Below, piece after piece: positions 1 to 9,267 of a stretch of 64,000 bases of DNA. The DNA is from CATQHP01 sp965205595 (lineage in GTDB: Bacteria; Acidobacteriota; Terriglobia; Bryobacterales; UBA6623): assembly GCA_965205595.1 (NCBI GenBank), contig CBDBHI010000040.1:36677-100676 (forward strand). The letters are read 5' to 3'. How positions within the stretch are numbered: the first letter of the stretch is position 1; every line of letters begins with the position of its first letter. Under the pieces are notes generated by a model. It did not search any database. It was not told where the DNA came from and worked only from the letters and a program-made list of their open reading frames with translations. Both the position numbers and the translations under genes were made by a program.

Positions 1-569
1 TAGCGTTGTCAGTGACGATGACGGCGTGCTCGACGTTGGCGGCGCCGCTGATGACTCCGTTGGCGATGAAGCTTCTCGCCGGCCGGCTCATCGAGTTGGA
101 TTTTCCGACGATGATGTGGTCAATCGTTGAACTCGTTATCTTGCCAATTGGAGCCGGACTGATCATCAATCGTTTGATCGCCGGCCGCCGGAAATTTTTC
201 GACCGCGGGCTGCCTGCCGTATCGATGGCCGGCATCTGCTTCATCTTGGCGATCATCGCCGCTGGGTCGCGGGATGAACTTCTTCAGAGCGGCTTGGCGC
301 TATTGGGGGCGGCACTGCTTCACAACGTCAGCGGCTACTTGTTGGGCTTTTGGGGCGCTGGGCTGGAGGGACTTTCTGAATCCGACCGTCGCACCGTTGC
401 CTTCGAGGTCGGCATGCAAAACGGCGGCATGGCGGTCGGCTTGGCAACGAACGTCTTGAAGAGCACCGCCGCCGCGCTGGCGCCGGCAATATTCGGTACC
501 TTTATGAACGTGACGGGCTCGACTCTAGCGTCGTGGTGGCGCGACCGTCCGCCCGCCGAAACCGCATGA
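1..569 (+). CDS. Bile acid:sodium symporter family protein, 3' part
   Basis: The reading frame is open at the left edge, so only the last ~188 residues are present. They hold several hydrophobic helices and a segment with T-x-x-S-T-L-A-A-P-L-x-T-P, typical of the fourth/fifth helices of the BASS (bile acid:Na+ symporter, ArsB/SBF-fold) family. A later E-V-G-M-Q-N-G-G-M-A motif matches the conserved E-x-G-x-Q-N sodium-site loop of that family. Such proteins are inner-membrane Na+-coupled carriers for organic anions; the substrate cannot be told from sequence. The stop overlaps the next start in an ATGA, so the two genes are translationally coupled. Family assignment is confident, substrate unknown. 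Confidence 0.85.
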   Translation, partial: ALSVTMTACSTLAAPLMTPLAMKLLAGRLIELDFPTMMWSIVELVILPIGAGLIINRLIAGRRKFFDRGLPAVSMAGICFILAIIAAGSRDELLQSGLALLGAALLHNVSGYLLGFWGAGLEGLSESDRRTVAFEVGMQNGGMAVGLATNVLKSTAAALAPAIFGTFMNVTGSTLASWWRDRPPAETA

Positions 570-2149
570 ATCTAGAACTGCAAGTCTTTCTCAATCTGTT
601 CGTTTCGATCGCGGACGAAATGGGCATTGTGCTGCGCCGCACGGCGTTTTCGGCCAATATCAAAGAGCGTCGCGATTACTCGTGCGCCGTCTACGACGCT
701 AACGGACAGACGGTTGCGATGGGCGATCACATGCCGGTGCATCTGGGTGCAATGCCGGCTTCAGTCAGCGCCGTGCTTGACGAGGCGCAACCCCGCCGAG
801 GTGACATTTTCTTTTTGAACGACCCGTTCCGCGGCGGAACACACCTACCCGACATCACTTCGGTTTCCGCGGTGTATGCGGACAACTCGGAGGCGCCGTC
901 GTTCTACCTGGCCACGCGCGCTCACCACGCCGATGTTGGCGGAATGAAGCCAGGGTCGATGCCGCTGGCGACGGAGATTTACCAGGAAGGATTGCGCATA
1001 CCGCCTATATGCCTCGTTCGTGGCGGCGAATACGACGAGGGGCTGCTCGCGCTGATCCTAGCGAATGTACGCACGCCGGAGGAGCGTCGCGGCGACCTCG
1101 GTGCACAAGTCGCGGCCCACCGCGTGGGCGAGCGTCGCTTGCTCGAGGCGCTCGCGAAGTATGGACACCAGAAGATCAGCGCCCAAATGGCGAACTTGCA
1201 AGACTATGCCGAGAATTTGATGCGCCAACGAATCGAGGGCTTGCCTGATGGAGACTACGCCTTCGAAGACTGCCTCGATAGCGACGGGTTTTCAAATCAG
1301 CCAGTGCGTATCGCTTGCCGCCTATCGGTTCACGGCGACTCCGTGACGGTGGATTTCAGCGAGTCCGATCAGCAAACGCGCGGCGGCGTGAACGCTAATC
1401 GCGCCGTGACCGACTCGGCGGTGATGTATTGTTTTCGCTGCTTGATACAAGGTGACGTCCCGTACAACGCCGGTTTAATGCGACCGATTTCGGTCGTGAC
1501 CCGTGCAGGCACGGTGTGTGACGCGCGGCTGCCGGCGAGCGTCGCGGCGGGCAATGTGGAAACGTCGCAGCGCATCACCGATGTGCTGATGGGGGCATTG
1601 CTCGAAGCCTGTCCAGAGAGTGTGCCGGCGGCTAGCTCGGGAACTATGAACAACGTCAGCCTGGGCGGTATAGACCCCCGCAGTGGGCAGCCCTTCGCAT
1701 ACTACGAGACGATTGCCGGCGGCGCCGGCGCTCGGCCGACGGCGGACGGGCTGGATGCGGTCCACACGCATATGACCAACAGCCTCAACACTCCGGTCGA
1801 GGCGCTCGAGCATCAATATCCGCTTCGCGTCGTGCGCTACTCAAAGCGGCCGAATAGCGGCGGGCCTGGAGAGCACCGAGGCGGAGACGGGGTGATTCGC
1901 GAGATTGAATTTTTGGCGGACACCGAGGTGACGCTACTCTCTGACCGCCGTGAACGCGGACCTTTCGGCGTCAAAGGCGGCGAACCAGGTCAGCCGGGGC
2001 GCAACACTTTGAACGGCACCGACGTGCCGGCAAAAGGCAGTTTTGATGTTCGGCCCGGCGATCGATTGAAGATCGAAACGCCCGGTGGTGGCGGTTACTT
2101 TTCAAGCAAGAAACGACCGACGAACATCGAGTCGATTCCCGACGAGTAA
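566..2149 (+). CDS. hyuB: Hydantoinase B / oxoprolinase beta-subunit family protein
   Basis: 527 residues, close to the usual length of HyuB. The start is taken at the ATG that overlaps the previous stop (ATGA); an upstream in-frame GTG at 533 would put extra residues inside the symporter. Family marks seen: the N-terminal E-M-G-x-x-L-R-R-T-A-F-S-x-N-I-K-E-R-x-D-Y-S block, H-x-P-V-H-L-G-A-M, N-D-P-F-x-G-G-T-H-L-P-D, and a Gly-rich carboxyl end. HyuA/HyuB pairs carry out ATP-dependent opening of hydantoins, oxoproline or acetone-type substrates; the A subunit is not in the window and may lie further left. Coupling to a carrier gene suggests uptake plus hydrolysis of one small organic anion (inference). 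The 3' end overlaps the convergent carbamoyltransferase by 55 bp. Confidence 0.9.
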   Translation: MNLELQVFLNLFVSIADEMGIVLRRTAFSANIKERRDYSCAVYDANGQTVAMGDHMPVHLGAMPASVSAVLDEAQPRRGDIFFLNDPFRGGTHLPDITSVSAVYADNSEAPSFYLATRAHHADVGGMKPGSMPLATEIYQEGLRIPPICLVRGGEYDEGLLALILANVRTPEERRGDLGAQVAAHRVGERRLLEALAKYGHQKISAQMANLQDYAENLMRQRIEGLPDGDYAFEDCLDSDGFSNQPVRIACRLSVHGDSVTVDFSESDQQTRGGVNANRAVTDSAVMYCFRCLIQGDVPYNAGLMRPISVVTRAGTVCDARLPASVAAGNVETSQRITDVLMGALLEACPESVPAASSGTMNNVSLGGIDPRSGQPFAYYETIAGGAGARPTADGLDAVHTHMTNSLNTPVEALEHQYPLRVVRYSKRPNSGGPGEHRGGDGVIREIEFLADTEVTLLSDRRERGPFGVKGGEPGQPGRNTLNGTDVPAKGSFDVRPGDRLKIETPGGGGYFSSKKRPTNIESIPDE

Positions 2150-3672
2150 AAGCTACGCAGGGCCGCGCGCGGACCGTTCACGAGTGGTTCGCCAAACAGG
2201 TTGAACGATGTGTTGTAGAGCACCGGAAGCCCGCTAACACTGCCCGCTTGCTGTAACAGCTCCCAGTAGAGTCGGTTGTCTGATTTGCGAACGACGTGGA
2301 CGCGGATGCGCTCGCCGTCTAACAACGCCGCCTCGAACGTCTTCTTGTGGGCCGGCTTGACACGGCTAACGGTCGCCAGGTGCCGAGCCGCCGCGCTCGT
2401 CTCGAAGTACTCATCCGCTGATTCTTCAGGTACCGAAGCGGCGAATTTCCGAAATTGTTCACGGCGCTTGATGTAGACGTTGAGGTTTTCGGTCGAATAC
2501 GGATTCAGCGGCGAGGCTAAGATACTCCGATTGCCAAGTGCACGCGGGCCAAACTCCGTGCGACCTTGAAACCACGCCAAGATCTGGTTGTCAGCCAATC
2601 GCTGGACGGCCATCGCAATAACCTCGGTGTCGGTCATCAGATAGCGCATCCGAAGCTTGCAGTTTTCCAGAACCTGCTTGATCTCTTCGCTTTCGAAACT
2701 TGGTCCGAGGAACAAGTTTTCCATCGGCACTCGCTCGGTCCGCTTGAGGACCTTGTGCCAGGCGTGGTAAGCGCTGCCGATTGCCGTGCCTGCATTGCCG
2801 GCGGCGGGTTGTACGAACACATCGCCGAACTTGCCACCAGTTTCTAGCGCCTCGACCAGAAGTGTGTTCATCGCTAGGCCCCCCGCGAGGCACAAATGGT
2901 CGGCTTCTCCGGCCACGCGGGCGACACAATCGGCGACAGCGGTCTGAACGCTAGCGGCGAGATCGCGCTGAACCTGCTCGTCGACTTCCGCACCGGGTTC
3001 GATTCCGACTTCGCGGTAGAATTTTTCGCTGAATCCGCCCTGAGTCGGTCGCGCGGTGTCGAAATAGCTCTGGTTGAGGCGCGGTAAGGTTGCGGCTTCG
3101 CCTCCCAAAATTTCAGTGAATAGTCCGGCATACTTTGCTTCGCCGAGCAGCGCCAGCCACTGCAGTTTGTGTTCCTCGCCCCCCGCCGCAAAACCGGCCA
3201 GCTCGGTCACTCGGCTGTAGAGCGCGGCCGGTGAGTCGGGAGAATAGAGTTCCTCGATTGCGTCGAGCTGTGAGCCATTGCCTTCCCACACGGCGCCACA
3301 GCGCATGTCGCCATGGCGGTCAAGGGTGACGACGCGCGCGGACTCATGCGGTGAAGCGAAAAATGCGCTGGCGGCATGAGCGTCGTGGTGATCGATGATC
3401 ACCATCCTGGCGTTTGGAAAGACGGATTTTAGGTGTATGTGAAACGAGCTATCGGAGCCAGTGGCCAAGGGTCGCGCCAACGCCACGATACCGACGTCCG
3501 CGGCGGATGCCGAGGCCATCGCCAAACACGATGAGATCGCTCTTTGGGGCAGACCGGCCCGGTGCGATTGCCGCGCGAGCTTCTCCTCTTCAACGGCGGC
3601 GACCAGCCGACCGTCTCGCATGAGCGCGGCGGCTCCGTCGTGTAGCCAGCCTCCAATTCCAAGTATCAGCAT
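2095..3672 (-). CDS. Carbamoyltransferase (NodU/CmcH/TobZ family)
   Basis: 525 residues. The N-terminal Kae1/YgjD-like ASKHA domain starts with L-G-I-x-x-x-x-H-D-G-A-A-A-L and has the metal-site motif H-H-D-A-H-A-A-S-A-F at about residues 95-104. The C-terminal YrdC-like half carries Q-G-R-T-E-F-G-P-R-A-L-G-N-R-S-I, the hallmark of O-carbamoyltransferases that use carbamoyl phosphate and ATP. The acceptor (sugar, antibiotic or lipid hydroxyl) cannot be predicted. It lies 19 bp downstream of gltX on the same strand and is probably cotranscribed, which looks like chance clustering. Somewhat shorter than the ~550-600 residues of many NodU-type proteins. Cytoplasmic. Confidence 0.88.
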   Translation of the reverse strand: MLILGIGGWLHDGAAALMRDGRLVAAVEEEKLARQSHRAGLPQRAISSCLAMASASAADVGIVALARPLATGSDSSFHIHLKSVFPNARMVIIDHHDAHAASAFFASPHESARVVTLDRHGDMRCGAVWEGNGSQLDAIEELYSPDSPAALYSRVTELAGFAAGGEEHKLQWLALLGEAKYAGLFTEILGGEAATLPRLNQSYFDTARPTQGGFSEKFYREVGIEPGAEVDEQVQRDLAASVQTAVADCVARVAGEADHLCLAGGLAMNTLLVEALETGGKFGDVFVQPAAGNAGTAIGSAYHAWHKVLKRTERVPMENLFLGPSFESEEIKQVLENCKLRMRYLMTDTEVIAMAVQRLADNQILAWFQGRTEFGPRALGNRSILASPLNPYSTENLNVYIKRREQFRKFAASVPEESADEYFETSAAARHLATVSRVKPAHKKTFEAALLDGERIRVHVVRKSDNRLYWELLQQAGSVSGLPVLYNTSFNLFGEPLVNGPRAALRSFYSSGIDSMFVGRFLLEK

Positions 3673-3691
3673 GGTTCGTTTTCGCGCAAGT

Positions 3692-5137
3692 CTACACGGC
3701 CGTCAAGCGCTCGATCACCCGTTGTCTGCCAACAAGCGTAAACACTTTGAATGCGCTTGGACCAACTGCTTGGCCGGTCAATGCGGCGCGAGCTCCGTTG
3801 ATGAGTAGGCCGGGCTTAACTCCCTGTTCTTCAGCCAGGGCGCGCAACACCGCTTCGACCGACGCTTCAGTAAATTCATCGCTCGATGCCAGCCGCTTGC
3901 CTAGTTCCTTGAGCCCCTCGCGGGCCCCTTCTTTGTCGAGATTGGCGGCAGCCTTTTCGTCGACATCAAAAGAGTCTTCGAAATACGCCTTGCAGCGCAG
4001 CGAGAGATCAGTCGTGAGCGTGAACCGTTCGCGAAATGCGTCGAGCGCTTCGACAATCGAATCGCGCTGATCATCGTCGAATTCCGGTTTCCACCAACCG
4101 GCACGCTTGAGTTCTGGTTCAAAGAGAGGAAGTAGTTGCTCCGCCGGGATCGCGCGCAGATGCTGCGAGTTTAGCCAAAGTGCTTTTGGGTCGGCCCAGG
4201 CATGCTCAGAGTTTTCGTCAAACTGCACGACAGCGTTCGCCTTCAAGACGTCGTCGGTTTTGAAGAGCGATACCAATTCGTTGACGGACAACACCTGCCG
4301 GTCGTCCTTCGGAGACCAACCCAAGAGGCTGAGATAGTTGACGAACGCGGCCGGAAGAAAGCCCTTGTCACGATAGGTTGTGACGCTCACTACCGGACCG
4401 TGCTTGCGCTTCGAGAGCTTCGACCCGTCGGGGCCGAGCAGCAGAGGAAGGTGGCCGAACTGAGGTACGTCATATCCGAGCGCTTCGAAAATCAAGATGT
4501 GCTTGTGTGTATTCGTGAGGTGATCTTGTCCACGAATCACATGCGTGATGCCGAGCTCGCCGTCATCGACGGTTGATGCTAGGTGATAGGTCGGGTCGCC
4601 ATTCGAGCGGGCCAGCGCAAAATCTTCGATGTCCGCAAACTTCCGAAACTGCTTTTTGCAGACCAGATCTTTGAACGGCACGCCGTCGTCTCGTTCGCGT
4701 GGAACTCGAAAGCGCACGACAAAGCGCTCACCGGCGGCGGCTCGACTTTCACTTTCTTCGCGCGACAACTCGCGCATGCCGGGGTTGCAGAGCCAAGCTA
4801 CCCGCTCGCCGGCCGCCGTTCCGGTGTTATCGCTGTTGTCGGGCGTGAAATCGCGATAGGCCGCGCCTTTTGCCAAGAGCGCATCGACCGCTTGGCGGTG
4901 AATATCATTTCGCTTGGATTGAAAATGCTGCTCGTCCCACGGCAGCTCCAACCATTTGAGACCCTCGATGATCGACTGCAGTGATTCGTCAGTGCTGCGT
5001 TCTACGTCTGTATCGTCGATTCGCAGAATCATTTGGCCGCCGGTCGAGCGAGCAAACAACCAGTTGAAAATGTAGGTGCGGGCGCCGCCTACATGCAGGA
5101 ATCCTGTTGGAGAAGGTGCGAATCGAACGCGGTTCAT
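3692..5137 (-). CDS. gltX: Glutamyl-tRNA synthetase
   Basis: 481 residues, the normal length of a bacterial class Ic GluRS. The HIGH-type motif is in R-F-A-P-S-P-T-G-F-L-H-V-G-G-A-R-T at residues ~5-21, and the KMSKS-type loop is K-L-S-K-R-K-H-G-P in the middle of the protein. The C-terminal helical anticodon-binding domain is present in full. It charges tRNA-Glu (or, in a non-discriminating form, also tRNA-Gln) in the cytoplasm. The start ATG directly precedes the N-V/R-F-A-P-S-P core, leaving no room for a downstream alternative. It is divergent to the methyltransferase at 5271, with 133 bp between the starts. Confidence 0.97.
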   Translation of the reverse strand: MNRVRFAPSPTGFLHVGGARTYIFNWLFARSTGGQMILRIDDTDVERSTDESLQSIIEGLKWLELPWDEQHFQSKRNDIHRQAVDALLAKGAAYRDFTPDNSDNTGTAAGERVAWLCNPGMRELSREESESRAAAGERFVVRFRVPRERDDGVPFKDLVCKKQFRKFADIEDFALARSNGDPTYHLASTVDDGELGITHVIRGQDHLTNTHKHILIFEALGYDVPQFGHLPLLLGPDGSKLSKRKHGPVVSVTTYRDKGFLPAAFVNYLSLLGWSPKDDRQVLSVNELVSLFKTDDVLKANAVVQFDENSEHAWADPKALWLNSQHLRAIPAEQLLPLFEPELKRAGWWKPEFDDDQRDSIVEALDAFRERFTLTTDLSLRCKAYFEDSFDVDEKAAANLDKEGAREGLKELGKRLASSDEFTEASVEAVLRALAEEQGVKPGLLINGARAALTGQAVGPSAFKVFTLVGRQRVIERLTAV

Positions 5138-5270
5138 GGCTAACCGGGGGTTGGAACCCGAGAAGCCGGGCTCAACGGCCAGTATATCGAGATCGGCGCG
5201 GCCCTGGCTGCGGGGCCGACTCTGCTACAACGGTGAACTTAGTGTCCACGAGAGGTCCAAACCCCGGTTG

Positions 5271-6209
5271 ATGTTTCGCTGCCCCAATTGCCTGCGAGGA
5301 ACGGTCTCTCTGGATGCAATCGATGCCTCGGGATGGGCTTGTCCGTCGTGCGAAGAGATAACCGCGCTGGTCGAGGGCGTTCCCAACGGGTTGAGCGCCG
5401 AGCGCGAGAATTATTTCAAAAACTCCTGCGCCGAGTACCTCAAGATTCGGAACGCCGAGGACTATGGCACGGACGACCCAGAGCACTACCGGGCGCTTCC
5501 GAATAATCTGGGCACTCGACAAGTCCAGAAATGGGCGCTGATCGCTCGCAGTTTTCGTTTTTTTGAACGATCGATCTTGAAGCGACTGACTTCAGAGGCC
5601 GCAAGGCCGTTGAAGATTCTCGATGCTGGGGCCGGCAACGCTTGGCTGTCTCACCGCTTGCGAAAGCGGGGACACGCACCCGTTGCCCTTGACCTGTTGA
5701 CCGATCCGCGTCACGGACTAGGCGCTTGCCGTCACTATGACGAGGGGTCGGGTCGGGCGTTCGCCACGGTTCGAGGGGAGCTCGAACAATTTCCCCTGGC
5801 TGACGATCAGTTCGATTTAGTCGTTTTCAACGAGGCGTTCCACTACGCCGTTGACTATTGGCGGGCCCTTCAAGAGGCGCGTCGCTGCCTGCATTGGGCA
5901 GGGCGTGTCGTGATCATCGACACGCCGATATTCACGAATTGGAGTAACGGCGAAGCTTCAGTAGAGAAGGGCCATCGCGAAACCGAACAACGGCACGGGT
6001 TTCGCGCCGATTCAGTTCCCAGCATGGGCTATCTCAGTCTCGACATGATCCAGCGGCTGGGCCGCGATCTGAACATCGAGTGGCGTTTCTACCGGCCTTG
6101 GTATGGCTGGGGTGAATACGTCCAGACGGTTCGTTCGAGATTGCCCGGCGGCAACCACGAAGCAATGCGCTGGATCGTCGAGGGCTCATGGCCATCGGCC
6201 GTAACGTGA
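5271..6209 (+). CDS. Class I SAM-dependent methyltransferase with N-terminal zinc ribbon
   Basis: 312 residues from the chosen ATG; a longer in-frame start exists but would overlap the divergent gltX and gives non-protein-like sequence. Residues 4-7 (C-P-N-C) and ~29-32 (C-P-S-C) form a four-cysteine zinc ribbon. The Rossmann methyltransferase core has motif I I-L-D-A-G-A-G-N-A-W-L (about residue 120), the acidic V-A-L-D-L-L strand and the D-L-V-V-F-N-E-A-F-H-Y motif IV region. Methyl acceptor unknown; similar zinc-ribbon methyltransferases act on rRNA or small metabolites. A purine-rich AGAGG lies ~15 nt upstream. Stands alone on its strand. Confidence 0.82.
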   Translation: MFRCPNCLRGTVSLDAIDASGWACPSCEEITALVEGVPNGLSAERENYFKNSCAEYLKIRNAEDYGTDDPEHYRALPNNLGTRQVQKWALIARSFRFFERSILKRLTSEAARPLKILDAGAGNAWLSHRLRKRGHAPVALDLLTDPRHGLGACRHYDEGSGRAFATVRGELEQFPLADDQFDLVVFNEAFHYAVDYWRALQEARRCLHWAGRVVIIDTPIFTNWSNGEASVEKGHRETEQRHGFRADSVPSMGYLSLDMIQRLGRDLNIEWRFYRPWYGWGEYVQTVRSRLPGGNHEAMRWIVEGSWPSAVT

Positions 6210-6260
6210 GCTTGCCCCCTCGACCGCGTCCGCGTAACCAAGCGAACCGCAGCGCATAGG

Positions 6261-7292
6261 CTACTCGGGGACGATCACGATCTTGCCAAATTGTTTCTTA
6301 TCTTCCAAATATTCGTGCGCGCCGCGAACGTCGCTAAGCGGGAAACTACGGTCGATGACGGGCTTAAGTAAACCCTTGTCGAAGAACCGGAGCACCTCGT
6401 AAAGTTCTCCCATAGTTCCCATGAATGAGCCGTTCAGGCTCAGGTGCTTCGCGAAAAGATGACCCAGGTTGAGCGTCGTTTCGAAACCTGACGTGGCACC
6501 ACAGGTGACGAGTCGCCCGTGGTGCGCGAGCGACGCCGTCGAGTGACCGAAGGTCGCCGCCCCTACATGCTCGAAAACGATGTCGACGCCGCGCTTACCG
6601 GTTATCGTCCTAACCTCGTCTTTGATCGATTGCTCGTAATGATCGATCACGTGATCGGCACCGAGCTCCTTGGCCTTGGCGAGTTTCGCCTCTCCACCGG
6701 CCGTCGCGATCACGCGGCAGTGAAACAGTTTCGCGATCTGGATCGCCGCGATGCCAACACCGCTCGAGCCACCGATGATCAGCACGTCCTCGAGCATCTT
6801 AATGTTCGCGATACCGATCAGCATGTGCCACGCCGTCAGGAAGACTAGCGGCACCGACGCTGCCTCTTCGTAGCTGAGGCCGGCGGGGATCGGAAGCACA
6901 TTCGATTCCGGAACTGCGACGTATTCCGCGTTCATGCCCGGGTAGCGGTAGCCGAAGAGTCCGTAGTCGGCTGCCCAGTTGTCACGTCCGCGCGCCGTTT
7001 CGTAACTCGAGCTGAGTGTGCGCCCGGGTGCGACGAGAACCTTGTCGCCAACCTTGGCTCGCGCGCACAGATCACCGACTTCGACAATTTCGCCGGCGGC
7101 GTCGCTACCCAGCACCCACGGGAAATCTAGTTTGAGCCCGCGCAGCCCGCCACGGACCCACAAGTCGAGGTGATTGAGTGAGCACGCGCCCACTTTCAGT
7201 AGCACCTCGTTGCCCAGTGGCTTGGGTTCGGGCGCGTCTTCGTAACGCAATACGTCAGGGTTGCCAGTTTCGTAAATCCGCGAGGCTTTCAT
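6261..7292 (-). CDS. Zinc-type medium-chain alcohol dehydrogenase / quinone-oxidoreductase-like
   Basis: 343 residues, normal for the MDR superfamily. The N-terminal GroES-like domain contains G-A-C-S-L-N-H-L-D-L-W-V-R-G-G and G-S-D-A-A-G-E-I-V-E-V-G; the Rossmann NAD(P)-binding part has G-G-S-S-G-V-G-I-A-A-I-Q followed by A-T-A-G-G-E-A-K-L and G-A-D-H-V-I-D-H. The structural-zinc cysteine cluster of classical ADHs is not evident, which fits the quinone-reductase-like subgroup. Probably oxidises or reduces an aldehyde, alcohol or enoyl substrate with NAD(P)H in the cytoplasm; substrate unknown. Divergently arranged with the tat genes. Confidence 0.87.
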   Translation of the reverse strand: MKASRIYETGNPDVLRYEDAPEPKPLGNEVLLKVGACSLNHLDLWVRGGLRGLKLDFPWVLGSDAAGEIVEVGDLCARAKVGDKVLVAPGRTLSSSYETARGRDNWAADYGLFGYRYPGMNAEYVAVPESNVLPIPAGLSYEEAASVPLVFLTAWHMLIGIANIKMLEDVLIIGGSSGVGIAAIQIAKLFHCRVIATAGGEAKLAKAKELGADHVIDHYEQSIKDEVRTITGKRGVDIVFEHVGAATFGHSTASLAHHGRLVTCGATSGFETTLNLGHLFAKHLSLNGSFMGTMGELYEVLRFFDKGLLKPVIDRSFPLSDVRGAHEYLEDKKQFGKIVIVPE

Positions 7293-7424
7293 TTCGTCGA
7301 CTTCTCCTCCTGTGCGACCTCCGATTATAGTGTGGTGCCGCTGACGTTCAGTCCTTTAGGCAACACCACCCCCCTCTTTGGAGGTTGACCCGCATTCAGA
7401 GCCATCGCTATCATCAAATTGGCG

Positions 7425-7445
7425 GTTCCGCACCTTCTGCGGAAC
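7425..7445 (+). promoter_or_regulatory. Stem-loop in the tatA leader
   Basis: GTTCCGCA and TGCGGAAC form a perfect 8-bp stem around a CCTTC loop, ending 22 nt before the tatA ATG and just before the AAAGGTAGG ribosome-binding site. It could be a leader hairpin affecting mRNA stability or translation, or an operator palindrome; no run of T follows it, so it is not a simple intrinsic terminator. Confidence 0.4.
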
Positions 7446-7467
7446 TCCTAAAGGTAGGTGTCAACGC

Positions 7468-7998
7468 ATGGGCCCTCTTGGAATGGGCGAAATTGTAGTC
7501 ATCTTTGTCTTGGCCTTGCTGATCTTCGGACCCAAAAAGCTTCCGGAGCTAGGCAAGACTTTTGGCAAAGGAATGGCTGAGTTCAAACGCGCGTCGAACG
7601 AATTGAAGTCGACGTTTCAGCGCGAGATGGATAACATCGAGCGTGAAACTAGCGACGTCAAGAACCTAGCCACTGACGTGAGTAAGGACATCGATAAGTC
7701 GTACTACGACGATGGGGAAGAAGATTATCACGACGCGTACGATTACGACGACGGTGTCAAGAGTACAACTTCCTCTAACTCAACGACGACAAACGGAACT
7801 GCGCTGATGGCAGATGCGGCCAACGCGGATCCAACTAACGAAGCCTCCCCCAGCCCGGAAGGCTCTGACAGCGCGGCGGAAGCTGCTACTGAAACCCCGA
7901 GCGAAGACAGCTCAAGCGAAGGCGCCAGCGAAGTCGCCGAAGTCTCACCTCCACCGCTTGAAACTGACGTCGGTGCTTCGGAGCCAAAGCCCGCCTAG
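7468..7998 (+). CDS. tatA: Sec-independent translocase TatA/TatB-type protein with acidic tail
   Basis: 176 residues from the ATG that has an AAAGGTAGG ribosome-binding site; an earlier in-frame start has no such site. The N-terminal transmembrane segment (about residues 6-22) is followed by the hallmark F-G-P-K-K-L-P-E-L-G-K hinge and an amphipathic helix. After residue ~65 the protein departs from the family: an acidic tyrosine-rich tract (S-Y-Y-D-D-G-E-E-D-Y-H-D-A-Y-D-Y-D-D-G) and a long Glu/Ser/Ala-rich low-complexity tail. TatA multimers form the pore with TatC. No separate tatB is visible, so this protein may serve both roles. tatC follows after 66 bp in the same direction. Confidence 0.92.
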   Translation: MGPLGMGEIVVIFVLALLIFGPKKLPELGKTFGKGMAEFKRASNELKSTFQREMDNIERETSDVKNLATDVSKDIDKSYYDDGEEDYHDAYDYDDGVKSTTSSNSTTTNGTALMADAANADPTNEASPSPEGSDSAAEAATETPSEDSSSEGASEVAEVSPPPLETDVGASEPKPA

Positions 7999-8064
7999 CT
8001 GTTCCTCAGGAATTCCTGTGGTCCCGGCTGCTGCTTGCAGCGGCTTGAAGGGGAGTATCGTTCG

Positions 8065-9267
8065 ATGAATCCGGAAGACAAAGATCCAAAGGGCACCAGT
8101 CCCGACGAAGGCGAGCTTGAAGCTAGTCCGAGCGGGGAGGACAGCCCCCAAGGGTCGCCGCCGGATTCCTCAAATCAGGGGTCGTCGACTTATTACGACG
8201 ACCCCTTTCACGACGAGTCTGACTACGAGTACGACGACCCCCACGCTACGGCGGAACGGGCGGAGGAGGAAGAAGAGAAGTCCGTAGTCGTTCCTGAGCC
8301 CGAGGTCGCGGCGGTGCCGCCGCCCAAACCTCCCGCTACGTCGGATGACGACGAAGACGAGGACGATGGAGATGAAGACGGCATGGCGCGCATGTCGTTT
8401 ATGGACCATCTGGGCGAACTGCGCACCCGGCTCTTGCGGGCGCTCGGCGGGTTGTTCGTCGTCTATCTGTTGTGTCTGGCATTTGCACAGGACCTGTTAC
8501 GGCTCGTGCTACTTCCGTTTTACGCGGCCACCGCTTCGATGGTCGGGCCGAGCGGTGAAGCGCTCAAAATCATCAACACGAAACCGCTTGAGCAATTCCA
8601 AGTTATCTACATCAAGGTGCCGCTCATTGCCGCCGTTTTCTTAGGCGCGCCGTGGTTGATGTATCAAGCTTGGGGATTCATCTCGCCGGGCCTCTACAAG
8701 AAGGAACGCCGCTGGGCGGTGCCGTTCATATTTTCAACGGCAACTCTGTTTATCTTGGGCGGGGCGTTCTGTTATTTCGTTGCTTTGCGAGTAACGCTGC
8801 AGTTCCTGCTGACCATCGGAATGGATCAGATCGAGCCATTCATTTCCGTCAGTGAGTACCTCGACACGTTTATCATTCTGGAACTCGGTTTGGCGCTGGT
8901 CTTCCAGCTCCCGGTATTGATCTTCTTCTTTACGTTGATGCGTCTCGCGACACCACAGTTTCTGCTGCGCAACGTTCGCTACGCGATATTGATCATGTTC
9001 GTCATAGCGGCGATCATTACTCCGACCGGCGATCCCTTCACGATGACGCTATTTGCCGGGCCAATGATCTTGCTCTATTTCGTTGGAATCGGGGCAAGCT
9101 GGTTGCTCGTACTCAAGCGCGAAGGCAAATCGCTGCCATGGTTCCGAATCATGCTGGCGGTACTGCTGTTCTTCGGCCTAGTCGCTGGGATCATCTACTA
9201 CATGTACGCGAATATGGGCTATCGATTCATATCGGAGTTCCCATGGTTCGTAGGGCCCTACTACTAA
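8065..9267 (+). CDS. tatC: Sec-independent translocase TatC with long acidic N-terminal extension
   Basis: 400 residues, against ~250-270 for a usual TatC. The conserved core begins near residue 112 with M-S-F-M-D-H-L-G-E-L-R-T-R-L and contains the expected six hydrophobic helices, including G-A-P-W-L-M-Y-Q-x-W-x-F and the P-T-G-D-P loop region. The first ~110 residues are an acidic, Pro/Ser-rich cytoplasmic extension with an S-T-Y-Y-D-D-P-F-H-D-E-S-D-Y-E-Y-D-D-P tract that resembles the one in the upstream TatA tail. The start is set by GAAGGGGAG just upstream of the ATG. TatC recognises twin-arginine signals such as that of the sulfatase at 17465. Its TAA stop is shared with the left border of an IS630 element. 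Confidence 0.95.
   Translation: MNPEDKDPKGTSPDEGELEASPSGEDSPQGSPPDSSNQGSSTYYDDPFHDESDYEYDDPHATAERAEEEEEKSVVVPEPEVAAVPPPKPPATSDDDEDEDDGDEDGMARMSFMDHLGELRTRLLRALGGLFVVYLLCLAFAQDLLRLVLLPFYAATASMVGPSGEALKIINTKPLEQFQVIYIKVPLIAAVFLGAPWLMYQAWGFISPGLYKKERRWAVPFIFSTATLFILGGAFCYFVALRVTLQFLLTIGMDQIEPFISVSEYLDTFIILELGLALVFQLPVLIFFFTLMRLATPQFLLRNVRYAILIMFVIAAIITPTGDPFTMTLFAGPMILLYFVGIGASWLLVLKREGKSLPWFRIMLAVLLFFGLVAGIIYYMYANMGYRFISEFPWFVGPYY

Noticed and set aside
5076..5270. N-terminal extension of the methyltransferase to 5076
   Set aside because: Would overlap the divergent gltX start and adds unstructured, non-conserved residues before the zinc ribbon.
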